Counted from the first letter of the stretch, positions 7,817 through 16,501 are shown. The stretch: DNA of 48,357 nt from Alphaproteobacteria bacterium UBA1908 (GCA_002337525.1 DDGG01000025.1:1-48357), one strand, 5' to 3'. Notes: generated from the sequence alone by a model not told the origin. Translations and numbers: made by a program.

Positions 7817-9634
7817 TTAACTTGCAGAACTTTTTTCACACAAAATATCAGAAGGTGTCCTTGATAACAGGAACGACCCTGCTTCTTCAACAAAAACAGC
7901 GTCTTCCAAAATAAGCTGCGGCCTGATTCCTCCATTCCACTCGTTATTCTTAAGCCCGCCATACACATGCATCATGCGACCCTGCCCTTTTAACAAAGCT
8001 TCCCCCAGAGGGGTTTCAAAAGCTCTAAAGGCAATCGCCTCCAAACTTCCTCCCAAAGGGCTGGAAAGGTAGCACCGCACATGATGTTGACCAACAACTG
8101 TTGCTTTCAGGGCCTTAACTTCTTTTAAAATAACTTTTGGAGAGGGGTTGCCCTGACCAAAAGGACCCATTTTATCAAGACTTTCAATCAAATCTACATC
8201 CACAGCGTTGATCGTCAAAATACTATCGTAAGATAGTTCTGGCATTTTTGGAGGCCCTAAAGTCGAAATTTCTGTTACGAGAAAGTTCGTAAATGCGGGA
8301 ACTTTTTCCTTCTGTATTGTAATTCCCGCAGCCATAGGGTGCCCCCCCCCGGCTTCAACGAGCCCAAGATGCTTTGCTTTCTGGACAAGTTGCCCCAGAT
8401 CAATCCCAGGGACAGAACGGCCAGACCCTTTACCAATGCCCTTCTCATCATATGCCAAAACAAATGTCGGTCGAAAGTAGTGATCTTTCAATCGACCTGC
8501 CACAATACCAATTACACCCGGATGCCATCCTGATTCTCCAACGATCAAAACAGATGGCAGCACCCCAAGCGCACTCACTTTTTGGTGAGCTTCTTCAAGG
8601 GCCTGTGCCTCAAGAAATTGGCGTTCCTGATTAAAGGCTTCCAGTTTTTCGCAAATCTCGCGAGCACGACAGGGATTATCTGTTGTTAAAAGATCAACTC
8701 CCAACGACGCCTTCCCTACACGACCTCCTGCATTAATACGGGGACCAAGTATAAAACCAAGATGATAAGCAGCAGGTTTCTCTTGAAGGCCACAATGGTC
8801 CATTAAGGTTCTCAGGCCTAATTTATCGCGCTGGGTCAAAACTCGAAGCCCCTGAAAAACCAGAGCACGATTTAATTCTTTTAGTGGAACGACATCGCAA
8901 ACAGTCCCCAAAGCCACCAAATCCAGAAAAGATAATAAATCCGGCAGCTTTTTTTTCTGAAAAAAAGAACATCCTCTCAATCGACGATGAAGAGCAATCA
9001 AAAACAGGAACGTAACACCTACTCCAGCCAAATATGTATAGGGACTTTCCTCGTCCACACGATTTGGATTCACTAAAGCCGTTACAGGGGGACGCTTTGC
9101 CTCACCCGCATGATGATCAAGAACAATCACATCCAAACCCAAACGCTCGGCCTCTTCAAGAGCTGCATGCGCACTTGTTCCACAATCGACTGTAATCACC
9201 AAACCAGCCCCTTGCCGAGAAAGGTTTTGCATTGCTGTGATGTTAGGACCATAGCCTTCTGTCAGACGATCAGGGATATAAACCGAAATATCAATACTGA
9301 TTTCCTGAAAAAAGCGCTTTAAAAGAGCACTGGACGTGGCTCCATCCACATCATAATCCCCGAAAACGACTATTTTTTCTTTTTTTTCAAGAGCCTCAAG
9401 AGTGCGATCAACAGCCCGATCCATATCTTTTAAATGGCTGGGATCCTGTAAGAAATCCCTCACTTTGGGGTTCAGAAAAGTTGATACCGACTGGCAATTA
9501 ATTCCTCGACCCACAAGGCAATCTGCAACAAGCGATGAAACATCATTTTCTTGCTGAATTTTTAGAGAAGAAAAGCCATCAAGGCCACGGGGTCTCCATG
9601 ATTTTTTCAGCAAAGACGAGTCAAGGATATGCAT
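7817..9634 (-). CDS. recJ: Single-stranded-DNA-specific exonuclease RecJ
   Basis: 605 aa, close to the usual RecJ length. It is a 5'-3' ssDNA exonuclease of the DHH phosphoesterase family, acting in RecF-pathway recombination and in mismatch and base-excision repair. Visible motifs are FGDYDVDGATS (motif I), TVDCGTS, and VLDHHAG (the DHH motif), then the DHHA1 motif GGHPMAAGI and a C-terminal OB-type region. Metal-binding Asp and His residues are intact. It starts at ATG 9634 and heads the recJ-comF pair. Confidence 0.96.
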   Translation of the reverse strand: MHILDSSLLKKSWRPRGLDGFSSLKIQQENDVSSLVADCLVGRGINCQSVSTFLNPKVRDFLQDPSHLKDMDRAVDRTLEALEKKEKIVVFGDYDVDGATSSALLKRFFQEISIDISVYIPDRLTEGYGPNITAMQNLSRQGAGLVITVDCGTSAHAALEEAERLGLDVIVLDHHAGEAKRPPVTALVNPNRVDEESPYTYLAGVGVTFLFLIALHRRLRGCSFFQKKKLPDLLSFLDLVALGTVCDVVPLKELNRALVFQGLRVLTQRDKLGLRTLMDHCGLQEKPAAYHLGFILGPRINAGGRVGKASLGVDLLTTDNPCRAREICEKLEAFNQERQFLEAQALEEAHQKVSALGVLPSVLIVGESGWHPGVIGIVAGRLKDHYFRPTFVLAYDEKGIGKGSGRSVPGIDLGQLVQKAKHLGLVEAGGGHPMAAGITIQKEKVPAFTNFLVTEISTLGPPKMPELSYDSILTINAVDVDLIESLDKMGPFGQGNPSPKVILKEVKALKATVVGQHHVRCYLSSPLGGSLEAIAFRAFETPLGEALLKGQGRMMHVYGGLKNNEWNGGIRPQLILEDAVFVEEAGSFLLSRTPSDILCEKSSAS

Positions 9635-9736
9635 TTTAATAGCGCTTCTTCTGATAAATTGTTGGCATAAAATAACAAGGAGCCCCTAATAAAGCCATTC
9701 AAAAAAAGAGCTTTCTTTTTAAAAATTATTATTTTA

Positions 9737-9765
9737 TCGAAAAAAATACTCAAAAATGCTATTAT
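9737..9765 (+). promoter_or_regulatory. Putative sigma70 promoter of the small secreted-protein pair
   Basis: TCGAAA (9737-9742, four of six matches to the -35 consensus) lies 17 bases before TATTAT (9760-9765, five of six to the -10). This would give a leader of about 55 bases before the gene at 9827. Proposed by consensus only. Confidence 0.4.
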
Positions 9766-9826
9766 AGCCTTGTCATAAAGTTATAGATCTGACAAGCTAT
9801 TAACGTTCAAACAATGGGAGGAACAT

Positions 9827-10078
9827 ATGAAAAAACTATCAACATGCCTGGCTCTTGCAGCCTTTATTGGTGCGGCATCTCTTGCATCACCTGCTGATGC
9901 TTTCTCGTTCAGCAAATTATTAAGCGATGGCCTGAAAAAAGGTAAAGATTTTGTTAAGAAGCAAGTCAACGACCCCGACAACCAAAAAATGGCTCTTGGA
10001 CTAGCAAAAACTGCTGGTGGTATGGCTCTTGATGCAGGTAAAAGTTATGCCAGCAGCAAATTAAGCGGTAGCAAATAA
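9827..10078 (+). CDS. Small secreted cationic protein, unknown family
   Basis: 83 aa with a clear Sec signal peptide (KKLS, hydrophobic core, cut after ADA at residue 25-26). The mature chain is about 57 residues, rich in Lys, Gly, Ala and Ser, with an amphipathic helical look (LKKGKDFVKKQVND) and a Gly/Ala-rich second half. A strong GGGAGG site lies five bases before the ATG. It is followed after 20 bases by another small secreted protein and then a strong terminator, so both are probably abundant and co-expressed. I do not recognise a family. The cationic, Gly/Ala-rich helix could be membrane active or structural, which is speculation. Confidence 0.75.
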   Translation: MKKLSTCLALAAFIGAASLASPADAFSFSKLLSDGLKKGKDFVKKQVNDPDNQKMALGLAKTAGGMALDAGKSYASSKLSGSK

Positions 10079-10098
10079 TAATAGTTAAGGAGACTTAC

Positions 10099-10386
10099 AT
10101 GTCATTCAAAAAAATTGCCCTTGCGGCCCTTCTTTCGGCTTCTTTTATGACTTCTGCCGCTTTTGCTGAAGCCTCGAAGCCAGCAGTAGAGAAATTCCCG
10201 CATCTTAAAGATACAATCACACATCTGATGGATTTCCGTCATGCGCTGGTCGCTGATATGAAAGAAGCAGATTCTGAAGAAAAAGTTTTGGAAGCGGCTA
10301 AAAACATTGCTCATATTGATGATGCAATTGCAACTCTTCATGCCGTGGGTCACGTCCATGACAATGCCCATAAACTTGATAAATAA
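10099..10386 (+). CDS. Small secreted His-rich helical protein, unknown family
   Basis: 95 aa with a Sec signal peptide (cleavage expected after AFA at residue 23). The mature chain of about 72 residues is predicted all-helical and carries eight histidines, several spaced three or four residues apart or in GHVHDNAH, a pattern that could bind metal. An ideal AAGGAG site lies six bases before the ATG. It is second gene of a two-gene unit and followed 20 bases later by a near-perfect terminator. No family is recognised; a periplasmic metal-buffering or envelope protein is one possibility. Confidence 0.75.
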   Translation: MSFKKIALAALLSASFMTSAAFAEASKPAVEKFPHLKDTITHLMDFRHALVADMKEADSEEKVLEAAKNIAHIDDAIATLHAVGHVHDNAHKLDK

Positions 10387-10406
10387 AGTATCATTTTTTA
10401 TGTTGT

Positions 10407-10432
10407 AAGGAGGGCTGTAGCCCTCCTTTTTT
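10407..10432 (+). terminator. Rho-independent terminator
   Basis: Nine-bp perfect stem (AAGGAGGGC at 10407-10415 with GCCCTCCTT at 10420-10428) with a TGTA loop and a T run (10427-10432). It ends the small secreted-protein unit and separates it from the convergent phosphatase gene. Confidence 0.92.
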
Positions 10433-10449
10433 GTTTCTTAAATACTTTT

Positions 10450-11871
10450 TTACAAAGCTGACTTCAACCATTCGCGATAAAGGACGCGTACACCCTCTTT
10501 TGTCTCACGAGTATACCGGTAAAAACGTGCGATGCCTTTTGCACGTTCAAAAGCTTGCGGCTTTTTCCATTCTTTTGAAGGATCTCCAACAAGCGGCCCC
10601 AAAAGATTTGGCCCCCCAATAAGAACGTGCCTTAAAACAAAATCAACAAGGCTAAGATTCTTATCATGATTAAACATCATATCCCGCGTTGTCAGACCTG
10701 TTTCTGTACGACCTTTACCTCCCCGACAATGATGAATAGCATAAGCGCCTTGAGGGATACCGTCAAAAGCGAGTCTTAGATAGTCACCATCTTCATCCTC
10801 AATAGCATTATGGTCGGTAATAGGAACGCGCCCATATCCCAAACCAAGATCATGCGCCAAATCTTTTTCACTGTAGGCTCGTTCCACATTATACGTTTGA
10901 GTTTCAGACCGACGAATCATCCCTTTGTCTTTTTCAGTGATCAAAGATAATGTCAAAATTTCATGGTCCTGAATACTCTGAATCAGTCTACCCTCGACAG
11001 CTTCAACCTTAAGATTACTTTTGCCTTTTGAAAAAGCATCCCCCGGAGCATATAAACTCATAGGCAGAGACTGCGTTTCATCAGAAAAAATCAAGCCAAC
11101 AGGACTATTACCTACTGCTTTTTTCATTTCAAGATGAAGATGGGGTTCCTCTCGATGATCGACAATCGTAATCCACGTTTTAAGAGCTCCAGCTTCTCTC
11201 ATGCGTCTGACTGTCTCAAGAGCCCCTTCAAAGTCAATACCAACACTATCGCTCAAAGTTTTTGCTCTTTCTATATCATCATGATCTTCAATAAATTTGA
11301 TTGTTTCAAGAAGCTGATCTTTATTAAATTGGGCACACCCAACACCCCGTGATTCTGCCAGCCCTTCTCGTGAAGGTAAAAGCCACTCCACCGGTAATGA
11401 AGCTTGACGCTCTCCAGAAAGATCTTCCCATCTCAGTGATGCCTCTTCTTCTGTAATAATATCATTTTCTTTCATTTGTGCTTTATTTTGCTCATACATG
11501 ATTGAGATAGCAGAAATGCCTTGTTTTTCTGCTTCAGATAACTCAGACCAGGGAGTATTTTTTTCAACCAGCGCGGGATCAATAATCTTTAGATCTCCTG
11601 ACCAAAAGGCCTGAACAAGATCCGGATCATACGCCTGCCATGTTCCACGTAAACTTTTTGGGTTCTTTGGAGGCTCAAATGAACCAACATCTACCGCTGA
11701 TACTGCCGAAAAAACATTCATATAATCGAATTTTTCTCCTGGCTTCAGGCCCTGGGAAGACGAGGACCCGACAGATGAATCAAATTCTTCCGCACTTGCC
11801 AGGGCGCACTGATTTCCCAAAAGACTTGAAGAGAGTAAAAGGCATGCTAGCCAACTTGATTTCTTATCCAC
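10450..11871 (-). CDS. Secreted PTP/phytase-like cysteine phosphatase
   Basis: 473 aa from the GTG at 11871, chosen because AAGGAG lies six bases upstream and a Sec signal peptide (cut after ALASA near residue 27) then begins cleanly; an upstream in-frame GTG at 11904 lacks a site. The signature is HHCRGGKGRTETG with Cys382 and Arg388 of the Cx5R phosphate loop. Upstream GRVPITDH offers Asp353 as general acid, in the place of the WPD loop in PTP-like inositol phosphatases, and the following RDMM resembles the helix after the P-loop in that family. Cys, Arg and Asp are all present, so an active enzyme is expected. The N-terminal 150 residues, with a Ser-rich linker, are unrecognised. Substrate could be phosphotyrosine or inositol phosphate. 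Export suggests a host or environmental substrate. Confidence 0.75.
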   Translation of the reverse strand: MDKKSSWLACLLLSSSLLGNQCALASAEEFDSSVGSSSSQGLKPGEKFDYMNVFSAVSAVDVGSFEPPKNPKSLRGTWQAYDPDLVQAFWSGDLKIIDPALVEKNTPWSELSEAEKQGISAISIMYEQNKAQMKENDIITEEEASLRWEDLSGERQASLPVEWLLPSREGLAESRGVGCAQFNKDQLLETIKFIEDHDDIERAKTLSDSVGIDFEGALETVRRMREAGALKTWITIVDHREEPHLHLEMKKAVGNSPVGLIFSDETQSLPMSLYAPGDAFSKGKSNLKVEAVEGRLIQSIQDHEILTLSLITEKDKGMIRRSETQTYNVERAYSEKDLAHDLGLGYGRVPITDHNAIEDEDGDYLRLAFDGIPQGAYAIHHCRGGKGRTETGLTTRDMMFNHDKNLSLVDFVLRHVLIGGPNLLGPLVGDPSKEWKKPQAFERAKGIARFYRYTRETKEGVRVLYREWLKSAL

Positions 11872-12122
11872 TTTAAGCTCCTTTTTTTGTGATGACTTGA
11901 TCACGGTAGAGATAAAAAGTGACTAAATTCGTAACAAAATCTTACTATTTGGGAAATTTATAGGAACATTTTTAAAGATTCCAGGAAGTGAATGATGAAG
12001 AAAGGAGGCACAGACGTCGAATCATTCATCAGATTAAGTTAAAGAATCCAGTTAAAAGTCTTCACACAAGATTATGAAAGTCAGTCAAAATAATTTTTTA
12101 TCCATCCTTGAAGAGAGTTGCC

Positions 12123-12971
12123 TTAAAAACGCTGGCCTTCCGTGAGCGGTTTTTTTTCATCATTCTGCGTTGGTTCCATAGGAGGAGACCTGTTTAATGC
12201 CTCATAGAATGCATCCATTTGATTGTCATCAACAGTTTTTTCGTCTTCTCTTGAAGCAGGAAGACGCATATCAGAATTATTTTTTTCCCTGGTCCCCCAA
12301 TTCTTGGAAGGTATTTGTTCTAAAGAAATACCAGCTCCCTGACCATGGTCTGCTTCATTAGGCTCTTCCTGCCCATCAAGGGTGTCCTCATTATCCAGAG
12401 CTTTAAAACCAAACACATCTTTCGCATCACCAGCCCCGGAAGAATGAGGCGTAAGTCCAAGCGATTGAACCGAAACGGGTGTTTTAGGAGGATCTTTTTG
12501 AGCAAATCCAGTGCATTCATGGATCCAAACGTCATAGACTGGGTGTTCAAGACCATAAATTGCAGGAGTCGATGCAAACATCCACCCACCAAAAATAGGA
12601 GCAAATCTGTTATTGCCTTGATCTTCAACAATTTCCATAAAAGCCAATGACTCAGGAGGCTCTTCAGGGGGCGCTTTTCGACACTGGTGAACGATGATAC
12701 GCAGCTTTTCAAACTTAATCACTTCACCAATTTTAGCTTCAATCTGGAAAACACGACCTGTTACTTTATCAAGGCCTCTCAAGAAAACCCGATCTGTATA
12801 AAGTCCTTTTGTCGCAAGAGTCCTGACCTTATCTTCTGACGCATGCAAAGATGCCGTTAACAATGGCACGATACAAAAGATGCTTGCGAGCAGACTTAAA
12901 TATAGAGATAAAGATTTCTTTATCCTGGATGAAAAATTTAGACAACCTTCTCTCAACTCATTTTGCCTCAT
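12123..12971 (-). CDS. DUF2155 domain-containing exported protein
   Basis: 282 aa. A hydrophobic N-terminal segment (about 20-43, cut after HASE-like site) is followed by a DUF2155 domain at about 50-160: conserved elements are LDKVTGRV, a Cys in VHQCRKAPPEEPPE, FGGWMFAST and HPVYDVWIHEC with a second Cys that may form a disulfide. The C-terminal 110 residues are acidic and low complexity. The ATG at 12971 overlaps the mlaD stop by 14 bases. The order NDUFA12-mlaD-DUF2155 is conserved in alphaproteobacteria. The function of DUF2155 is unknown, and an envelope role alongside MlaD is only inferred. Confidence 0.88.
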   Translation of the reverse strand: MRQNELREGCLNFSSRIKKSLSLYLSLLASIFCIVPLLTASLHASEDKVRTLATKGLYTDRVFLRGLDKVTGRVFQIEAKIGEVIKFEKLRIIVHQCRKAPPEEPPESLAFMEIVEDQGNNRFAPIFGGWMFASTPAIYGLEHPVYDVWIHECTGFAQKDPPKTPVSVQSLGLTPHSSGAGDAKDVFGFKALDNEDTLDGQEEPNEADHGQGAGISLEQIPSKNWGTREKNNSDMRLPASREDEKTVDDNQMDAFYEALNRSPPMEPTQNDEKKPLTEGQRF

Positions 12972-13431
12972 TTACATTTTCTTTATCAGATTTATTACTG
13001 AAAATAAGCTGCCCTATCATAGCTTCTAAACTGACAGATGCTTGTGTATGAACAATTTCATCACCACTTGAAAGTGTTTCCTCTTCTCCACCTGGCACCA
13101 GAGCAACATATTTCCCTCCTAATAGTCCATCAGTTACAATTTCTGCTGATGAATCTGAAGGCAGTTTAAGCGAATCCTGAACACTTAAAACAACTCTTGC
13201 TAAAAAAGTCCTGGGATCGACAATCATAGTACGCACTGTCCCTACTTTCACGCCACTCAAGCGGACATCACTACCAATCTGCAAACCATCAACTCGATCA
13301 AACTGCGCTTGAAACTCCTGACCATTCCCATCTTTATAGCCACTACTTGTGTAGGCAAAAACAAGGAAAAATCCTGCGACCAGAAGGACGACCCCCCCCA
13401 TCACTGTTTCAATAACATTGTTACGCATCAC
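12958..13431 (-). CDS. mlaD: MlaD-family (MCE domain) lipid-transport protein
   Basis: 157 aa. One N-terminal membrane anchor (about 7-28) is followed by a single MCE domain (about 37-115, with GLQIGSDVRLSGVKVG and TDGLLGGKYVALVPGG). This is the periplasmic, hexamer-forming component of the Mla system, which moves phospholipids between the two membranes. The start is GTG 13431 or the next codon, ATG 13428; both overlap the NDUFA12 stop. MlaE/MlaF are not in the window. Co-location with DUF2155 and NDUFA12 is standard for the class. Confidence 0.92.
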   Translation of the reverse strand: MMRNNVIETVMGGVVLLVAGFFLVFAYTSSGYKDGNGQEFQAQFDRVDGLQIGSDVRLSGVKVGTVRTMIVDPRTFLARVVLSVQDSLKLPSDSSAEIVTDGLLGGKYVALVPGGEEETLSSGDEIVHTQASVSLEAMIGQLIFSNKSDKENVNEAK

Positions 13432-13834
13432 ATATTTCTCGCTTTTTCACAGAGTTAACAGATTTACCAGAAGGATCCTTTGGGCAAGGACACCAGGCAT
13501 CATAAGGCTTTTTCACAGATCGCCGCTGTCCATCGACTTTTGTAAGGCTTGCGGGTGGCACATAGGTAAAAGGCATTCCTGTTGTGTTTCTAAGGTGCTT
13601 TTTCTGCCAGGCTTTTTCTGGAGTCAACAAAGGACTTTCGTAAGTAAAATGGAGCCAGGCATGCCATCCTGCCGGTACCTTTGAGGCTTCGGCCTCTCCC
13701 TTGTAACAAACCCAGCGACGAGGGGCTCTATTAGGTTTGTAAAAAAGAAACTTTTCTTCAAAATATCGATTTCCATAATCGTCCATTCCAACAAGTTTAC
13801 CTTTAAATCGTGTCAAAAGTGTCATTATTATCAT
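13421..13834 (-). CDS. NADH:ubiquinone oxidoreductase accessory subunit NDUFA12 family
   Basis: 137 aa homologous to the mitochondrial complex I accessory subunit NDUFA12 (B17.2), which is found in alphaproteobacteria. Conserved elements are LVGMDDYGNRYFE, RRWVCYKG, and VPAGWHAWLHF. The ATG at 13834 is used here; ATG 13825 would give the more usual MTLL start. The last residues overlap the mlaD start, so translation is probably coupled. Together with the aa3 oxidase it points to a working respiratory chain and supports the alphaproteobacterial assignment. Confidence 0.92.
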   Translation of the reverse strand: MIIMTLLTRFKGKLVGMDDYGNRYFEEKFLFYKPNRAPRRWVCYKGEAEASKVPAGWHAWLHFTYESPLLTPEKAWQKKHLRNTTGMPFTYVPPASLTKVDGQRRSVKKPYDAWCPCPKDPSGKSVNSVKKREICDA

Positions 13835-13975
13835 CTTAAATAGAAGGCCTATCCTTTAAAATTCCTACAATTATGGCATTCCTAATCAAATCCGTCCAGA
13901 GATCCCTTAAAAAAGGTAAGAGCTTTCTCTTGACGTGTGCCGGACATCTCATTAGACCTTAAAATAATCTAGTTT

Positions 13976-14043
13976 GTGCAGAGCGCCTATCTTATATTTC
14001 GAGTTACGGGGAATTGCCCCAGGAATATGTCGCCCTAAAGCAC
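13976..14043 (+). ncRNA. Possible structured RNA or 5' leader before rnd
   Basis: Four complementary segments are nested in correct order: GTGC 13976-13979 with GCAC 14040-14043, GCG 13983-13985 with CGC 14031-14033, ATATT 13994-13998 with AATAT 14024-14028, and GGGG 14008-14011 with CCCC 14017-14020. A TAAAAT hexamer at 13960-13965 could be a -10. The elongated hairpin lies 33 bases before the rnd start. No known riboswitch class is recognised; the evidence is pairing alone. Confidence 0.35.
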
Positions 14044-14075
14044 TTTTCACTCTTAATTAAAGAGGTATATCAAAA

Positions 14076-14696
14076 ATGGAACCAGATATCAGACTTTATC
14101 AACATGACCTTCCCGATGATCTTGACCTGGGTGAGGAAGTTGCTATTGATACAGAGGCAATGGGCCTGAATCCCCATCGTGATCGTCTTTGCCTTGTTCA
14201 ACTCTCTTCGGGGAACGGAGTCTGTCACTTAGTCCAACGCCCTCTTACCGGTCAAAAGCCTGCTCCTAACCTAACAAAGTTGTTGAATGATCCCAAAGTC
14301 TTGAAACTGTTCCACTTTGCCCGTTTCGATGTCGGCCTTTTGCAGCATACTTTTAATGTAAGCTGTTCGCCTGTTTATTGCACAAAAATAGCGTCCAAGC
14401 TTTGCAGAACCTTCCTGGATCGTCATGGTCTCAAGGACTTATGCCGTGATCTTCTGGGGGTGGAAATATCTAAAACGCAGCAAGTCTCTGACTGGGGCCG
14501 GGAAACTCTTTCTGACGAACAGCTCGCCTATGCTGCCTCGGATGTTCTATACCTTCACCGACTAAAGGAAAAACTGGATACTTTATTAAAAAGGGAAAAC
14601 CGGGATATTATTGCCCAAAAATGCTTTGATTTTTTACCAACATGTACAGATCTTGATCTCATGGGCTTTAATGACCTCTCTGTTTTCAGACATTAA
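14076..14696 (+). CDS. Ribonuclease D-type 3'-5' exonuclease
   Basis: 206 aa consisting of the DEDDy exonuclease domain only, without the HRDC domains of E. coli RNase D; short versions of this type are common in alphaproteobacteria. Catalytic residues are visible: Asp25 and Glu27 in AIDTEAMG, Asp85 in FARFDVG, Tyr152 and Asp156 in YAASDVLYL. The family trims 3' ends of tRNA and other stable RNAs. AGAGG ten bases before the ATG serves as ribosome binding site. It appears monocistronic, bounded by a structured leader and a hairpin terminator. Confidence 0.9.
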   Translation: MEPDIRLYQHDLPDDLDLGEEVAIDTEAMGLNPHRDRLCLVQLSSGNGVCHLVQRPLTGQKPAPNLTKLLNDPKVLKLFHFARFDVGLLQHTFNVSCSPVYCTKIASKLCRTFLDRHGLKDLCRDLLGVEISKTQQVSDWGRETLSDEQLAYAASDVLYLHRLKEKLDTLLKRENRDIIAQKCFDFLPTCTDLDLMGFNDLSVFRH

Positions 14697-14792
14697 CCAG
14701 ACGATAACACTGCTTTGGTTACCCGGGAAGTTAGAACAGCCCTCACCCTTGTATTCAGGATGAACCAGGCAAGGAAAGAACCCAGAACACAT

Positions 14793-14826
14793 TCTCTTTT
14801 AACTTTTTTAAAAGAGATATTTTTTT
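14793..14826 (+). terminator. A/T-rich hairpin with T run after rnd
   Basis: A perfect 10-bp stem (TCTCTTTTAA 14793-14802 with its complement 14808-14817), a five-base loop, then TATTTTTTT. It lies about 100 bases after the rnd stop and before the transporter gene. The stem is weak in G+C, but the T run is good. Confidence 0.6.
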
Positions 14827-14926
14827 GACAGTTCTTTAAAGATTAAATTTTACTTGTTTTTTCTCTTTTGAAGATTTTTTGAATCTGCTAAGTCTTTTTA
14901 GCTTGTTTAATTTTAAGAGATATAGA

Positions 14927-16390
14927 ATGACAACACATTCTTCTTATGCACCATCTTCATTAAATGAATCTTTTTTAACAAAGTGGCCAGGTGTTAAGCC
15001 CTTACCTTTTCTAATTGTTCTCTGCCTGGGGCTTGGGCTGTGGCATTTGCCTGTACCTGATGGACTTGACATTCAAACGTGGCACCTTTTCGCTATTTTT
15101 GTAGCCACTATTTTTGCCATCATTGCAAAACCTCTGCCAATGGGAGCTATTTCTATTCTTTCCTTGGCCATTTGTGTTGGTACAAAAACACTAACACTTC
15201 AGGAATCCCTGTCTTCTTTCAGCTCCCGAATCGTCTGGCTTGTTCTCTTCGCCTTTTTCATTGCCCGTGGCTTTGTAAAAACAGGTCTGGGGAGCCGCAT
15301 CTCCTATTTCTTTGTCCAAACTTTTGGGAAGAATACTTTAGGCCTCTCTTATGCTCTGGTTCTCTCGGATCTCCTTTTAGCGCCCACCGTTCCCAGTAAC
15401 ACAGCAAGAGGTGCCGGTATTTTATTTCCCATCGTTAGCTCTTTAAGCAAGGAACAAGGAAGTTGCCATACAAAAGGAACCCAAAGACATCTTGGGGCCT
15501 TTCTCATTAAAGTTATTTTTCATTCCAATCTGATTACAAGCGCCATGTTTGTTACAGCCATGGCAGGGAACCCCCTGATCATAAGCCTGGCTGCAGATGT
15601 CGGTGTCCACTTGACATGGTCAGGATGGGCCATGGCAACTCTCGTTCCAGGGCTTGTGAATCTGACTCTTTTACCTTTATTTCTGTATGTTCTTTACCCG
15701 CCAGAACTTAAAAAAACCCCCGAAGCCCCTGCTTCTGCACGCTTGAAATTAAAAGAAATGGGGAGACTAAGTTTTGAAGAATCTGCGATGATGGTGACAT
15801 TCATAAGTTTGCTAGTTCTGTGGGTCTTTGGCCAACAACTGGGCATTGATTCAACATCAGCCGCTCTCATGGGATTAGCAGCTCTGCTCTTTACAGGTGT
15901 CCTGACCTGGGAAGATATACTGCATGAAAAATCGGCTTGGGCAACATTAATATGGTTTTCAATTCTCTTAATGATGGCCGGACAACTGACAAAAATGGGA
16001 ATGGTCAACTGGTTTAGCATTAAGATGGAAGGAGCTGTTGTTGCCTATCACTGGGGTATTGCCTTTTCTATTTTATCGCTTGTCTATCTTTATAGTCATT
16101 ACCTTTTTGCAAGTGCCACAGCACACATTTCTTCCATGTATAGCGCGTTCCTGGTTGTGATGATTGCTGCCGGTACACCACCTCAACTAGCAGCCCTTTC
16201 CCTAGCAATTTTATCCAGCCTTTGTGCCTGTCTGACACACTATGGGACGGGCACGGCTCCTGTTTATTATGGATCAGGATATGTTTCTGTCGCTGACTGG
16301 TGGCGATTTGGAGGGCTAACAAGCTTGCTTCATTTAGCCGTATGGTCAATTGTTGGAGGGCTTTGGTGGAAGGCTCTCGGGATTTGGTAA
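14927..16390 (+). CDS. DASS-family anion (dicarboxylate) transporter
   Basis: 487 aa from ATG 14927, preceded by AAGAGA; an upstream in-frame TTG at 14879 would add a 16-residue extension with no clear site. It is a polytopic inner-membrane protein with about 12 hydrophobic segments in the SLC13/DASS (2-oxoglutarate/malate translocator) pattern. Recognisable elements are the helix-hairpin VPSNTARGAGILFPI with the SNT-type substrate signature and the repeat-related region FASATAHISSMYSAF near the C-terminus. Substrates of the family are di- and tricarboxylates, taken up with Na+ or by exchange. Uptake of host C4-dicarboxylates would suit a host-dependent bacterium, but the substrate is not visible. 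It stands alone. Confidence 0.85.
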   Translation: MTTHSSYAPSSLNESFLTKWPGVKPLPFLIVLCLGLGLWHLPVPDGLDIQTWHLFAIFVATIFAIIAKPLPMGAISILSLAICVGTKTLTLQESLSSFSSRIVWLVLFAFFIARGFVKTGLGSRISYFFVQTFGKNTLGLSYALVLSDLLLAPTVPSNTARGAGILFPIVSSLSKEQGSCHTKGTQRHLGAFLIKVIFHSNLITSAMFVTAMAGNPLIISLAADVGVHLTWSGWAMATLVPGLVNLTLLPLFLYVLYPPELKKTPEAPASARLKLKEMGRLSFEESAMMVTFISLLVLWVFGQQLGIDSTSAALMGLAALLFTGVLTWEDILHEKSAWATLIWFSILLMMAGQLTKMGMVNWFSIKMEGAVVAYHWGIAFSILSLVYLYSHYLFASATAHISSMYSAFLVVMIAAGTPPQLAALSLAILSSLCACLTHYGTGTAPVYYGSGYVSVADWWRFGGLTSLLHLAVWSIVGGLWWKALGIW

Positions 16391-16501
16391 CATCCTGATA
16401 TTTAAATGAAAAAAATATTTTTTAGCTTGTTATCCTCTTATTAATTCTTTTAAGCTTACCCTCTAGACATGGGTAATCTCTAGGAGAAAGGGAAGTGTAT
16501 C

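Noticed and set aside
11989..12028. Eight-bp inverted repeat TGAATGAT/ATCATTCA downstream of the phosphatase promoter region
   Set aside because: A 24-base loop and no T run or known motif; likely chance in an A/T-rich gap.
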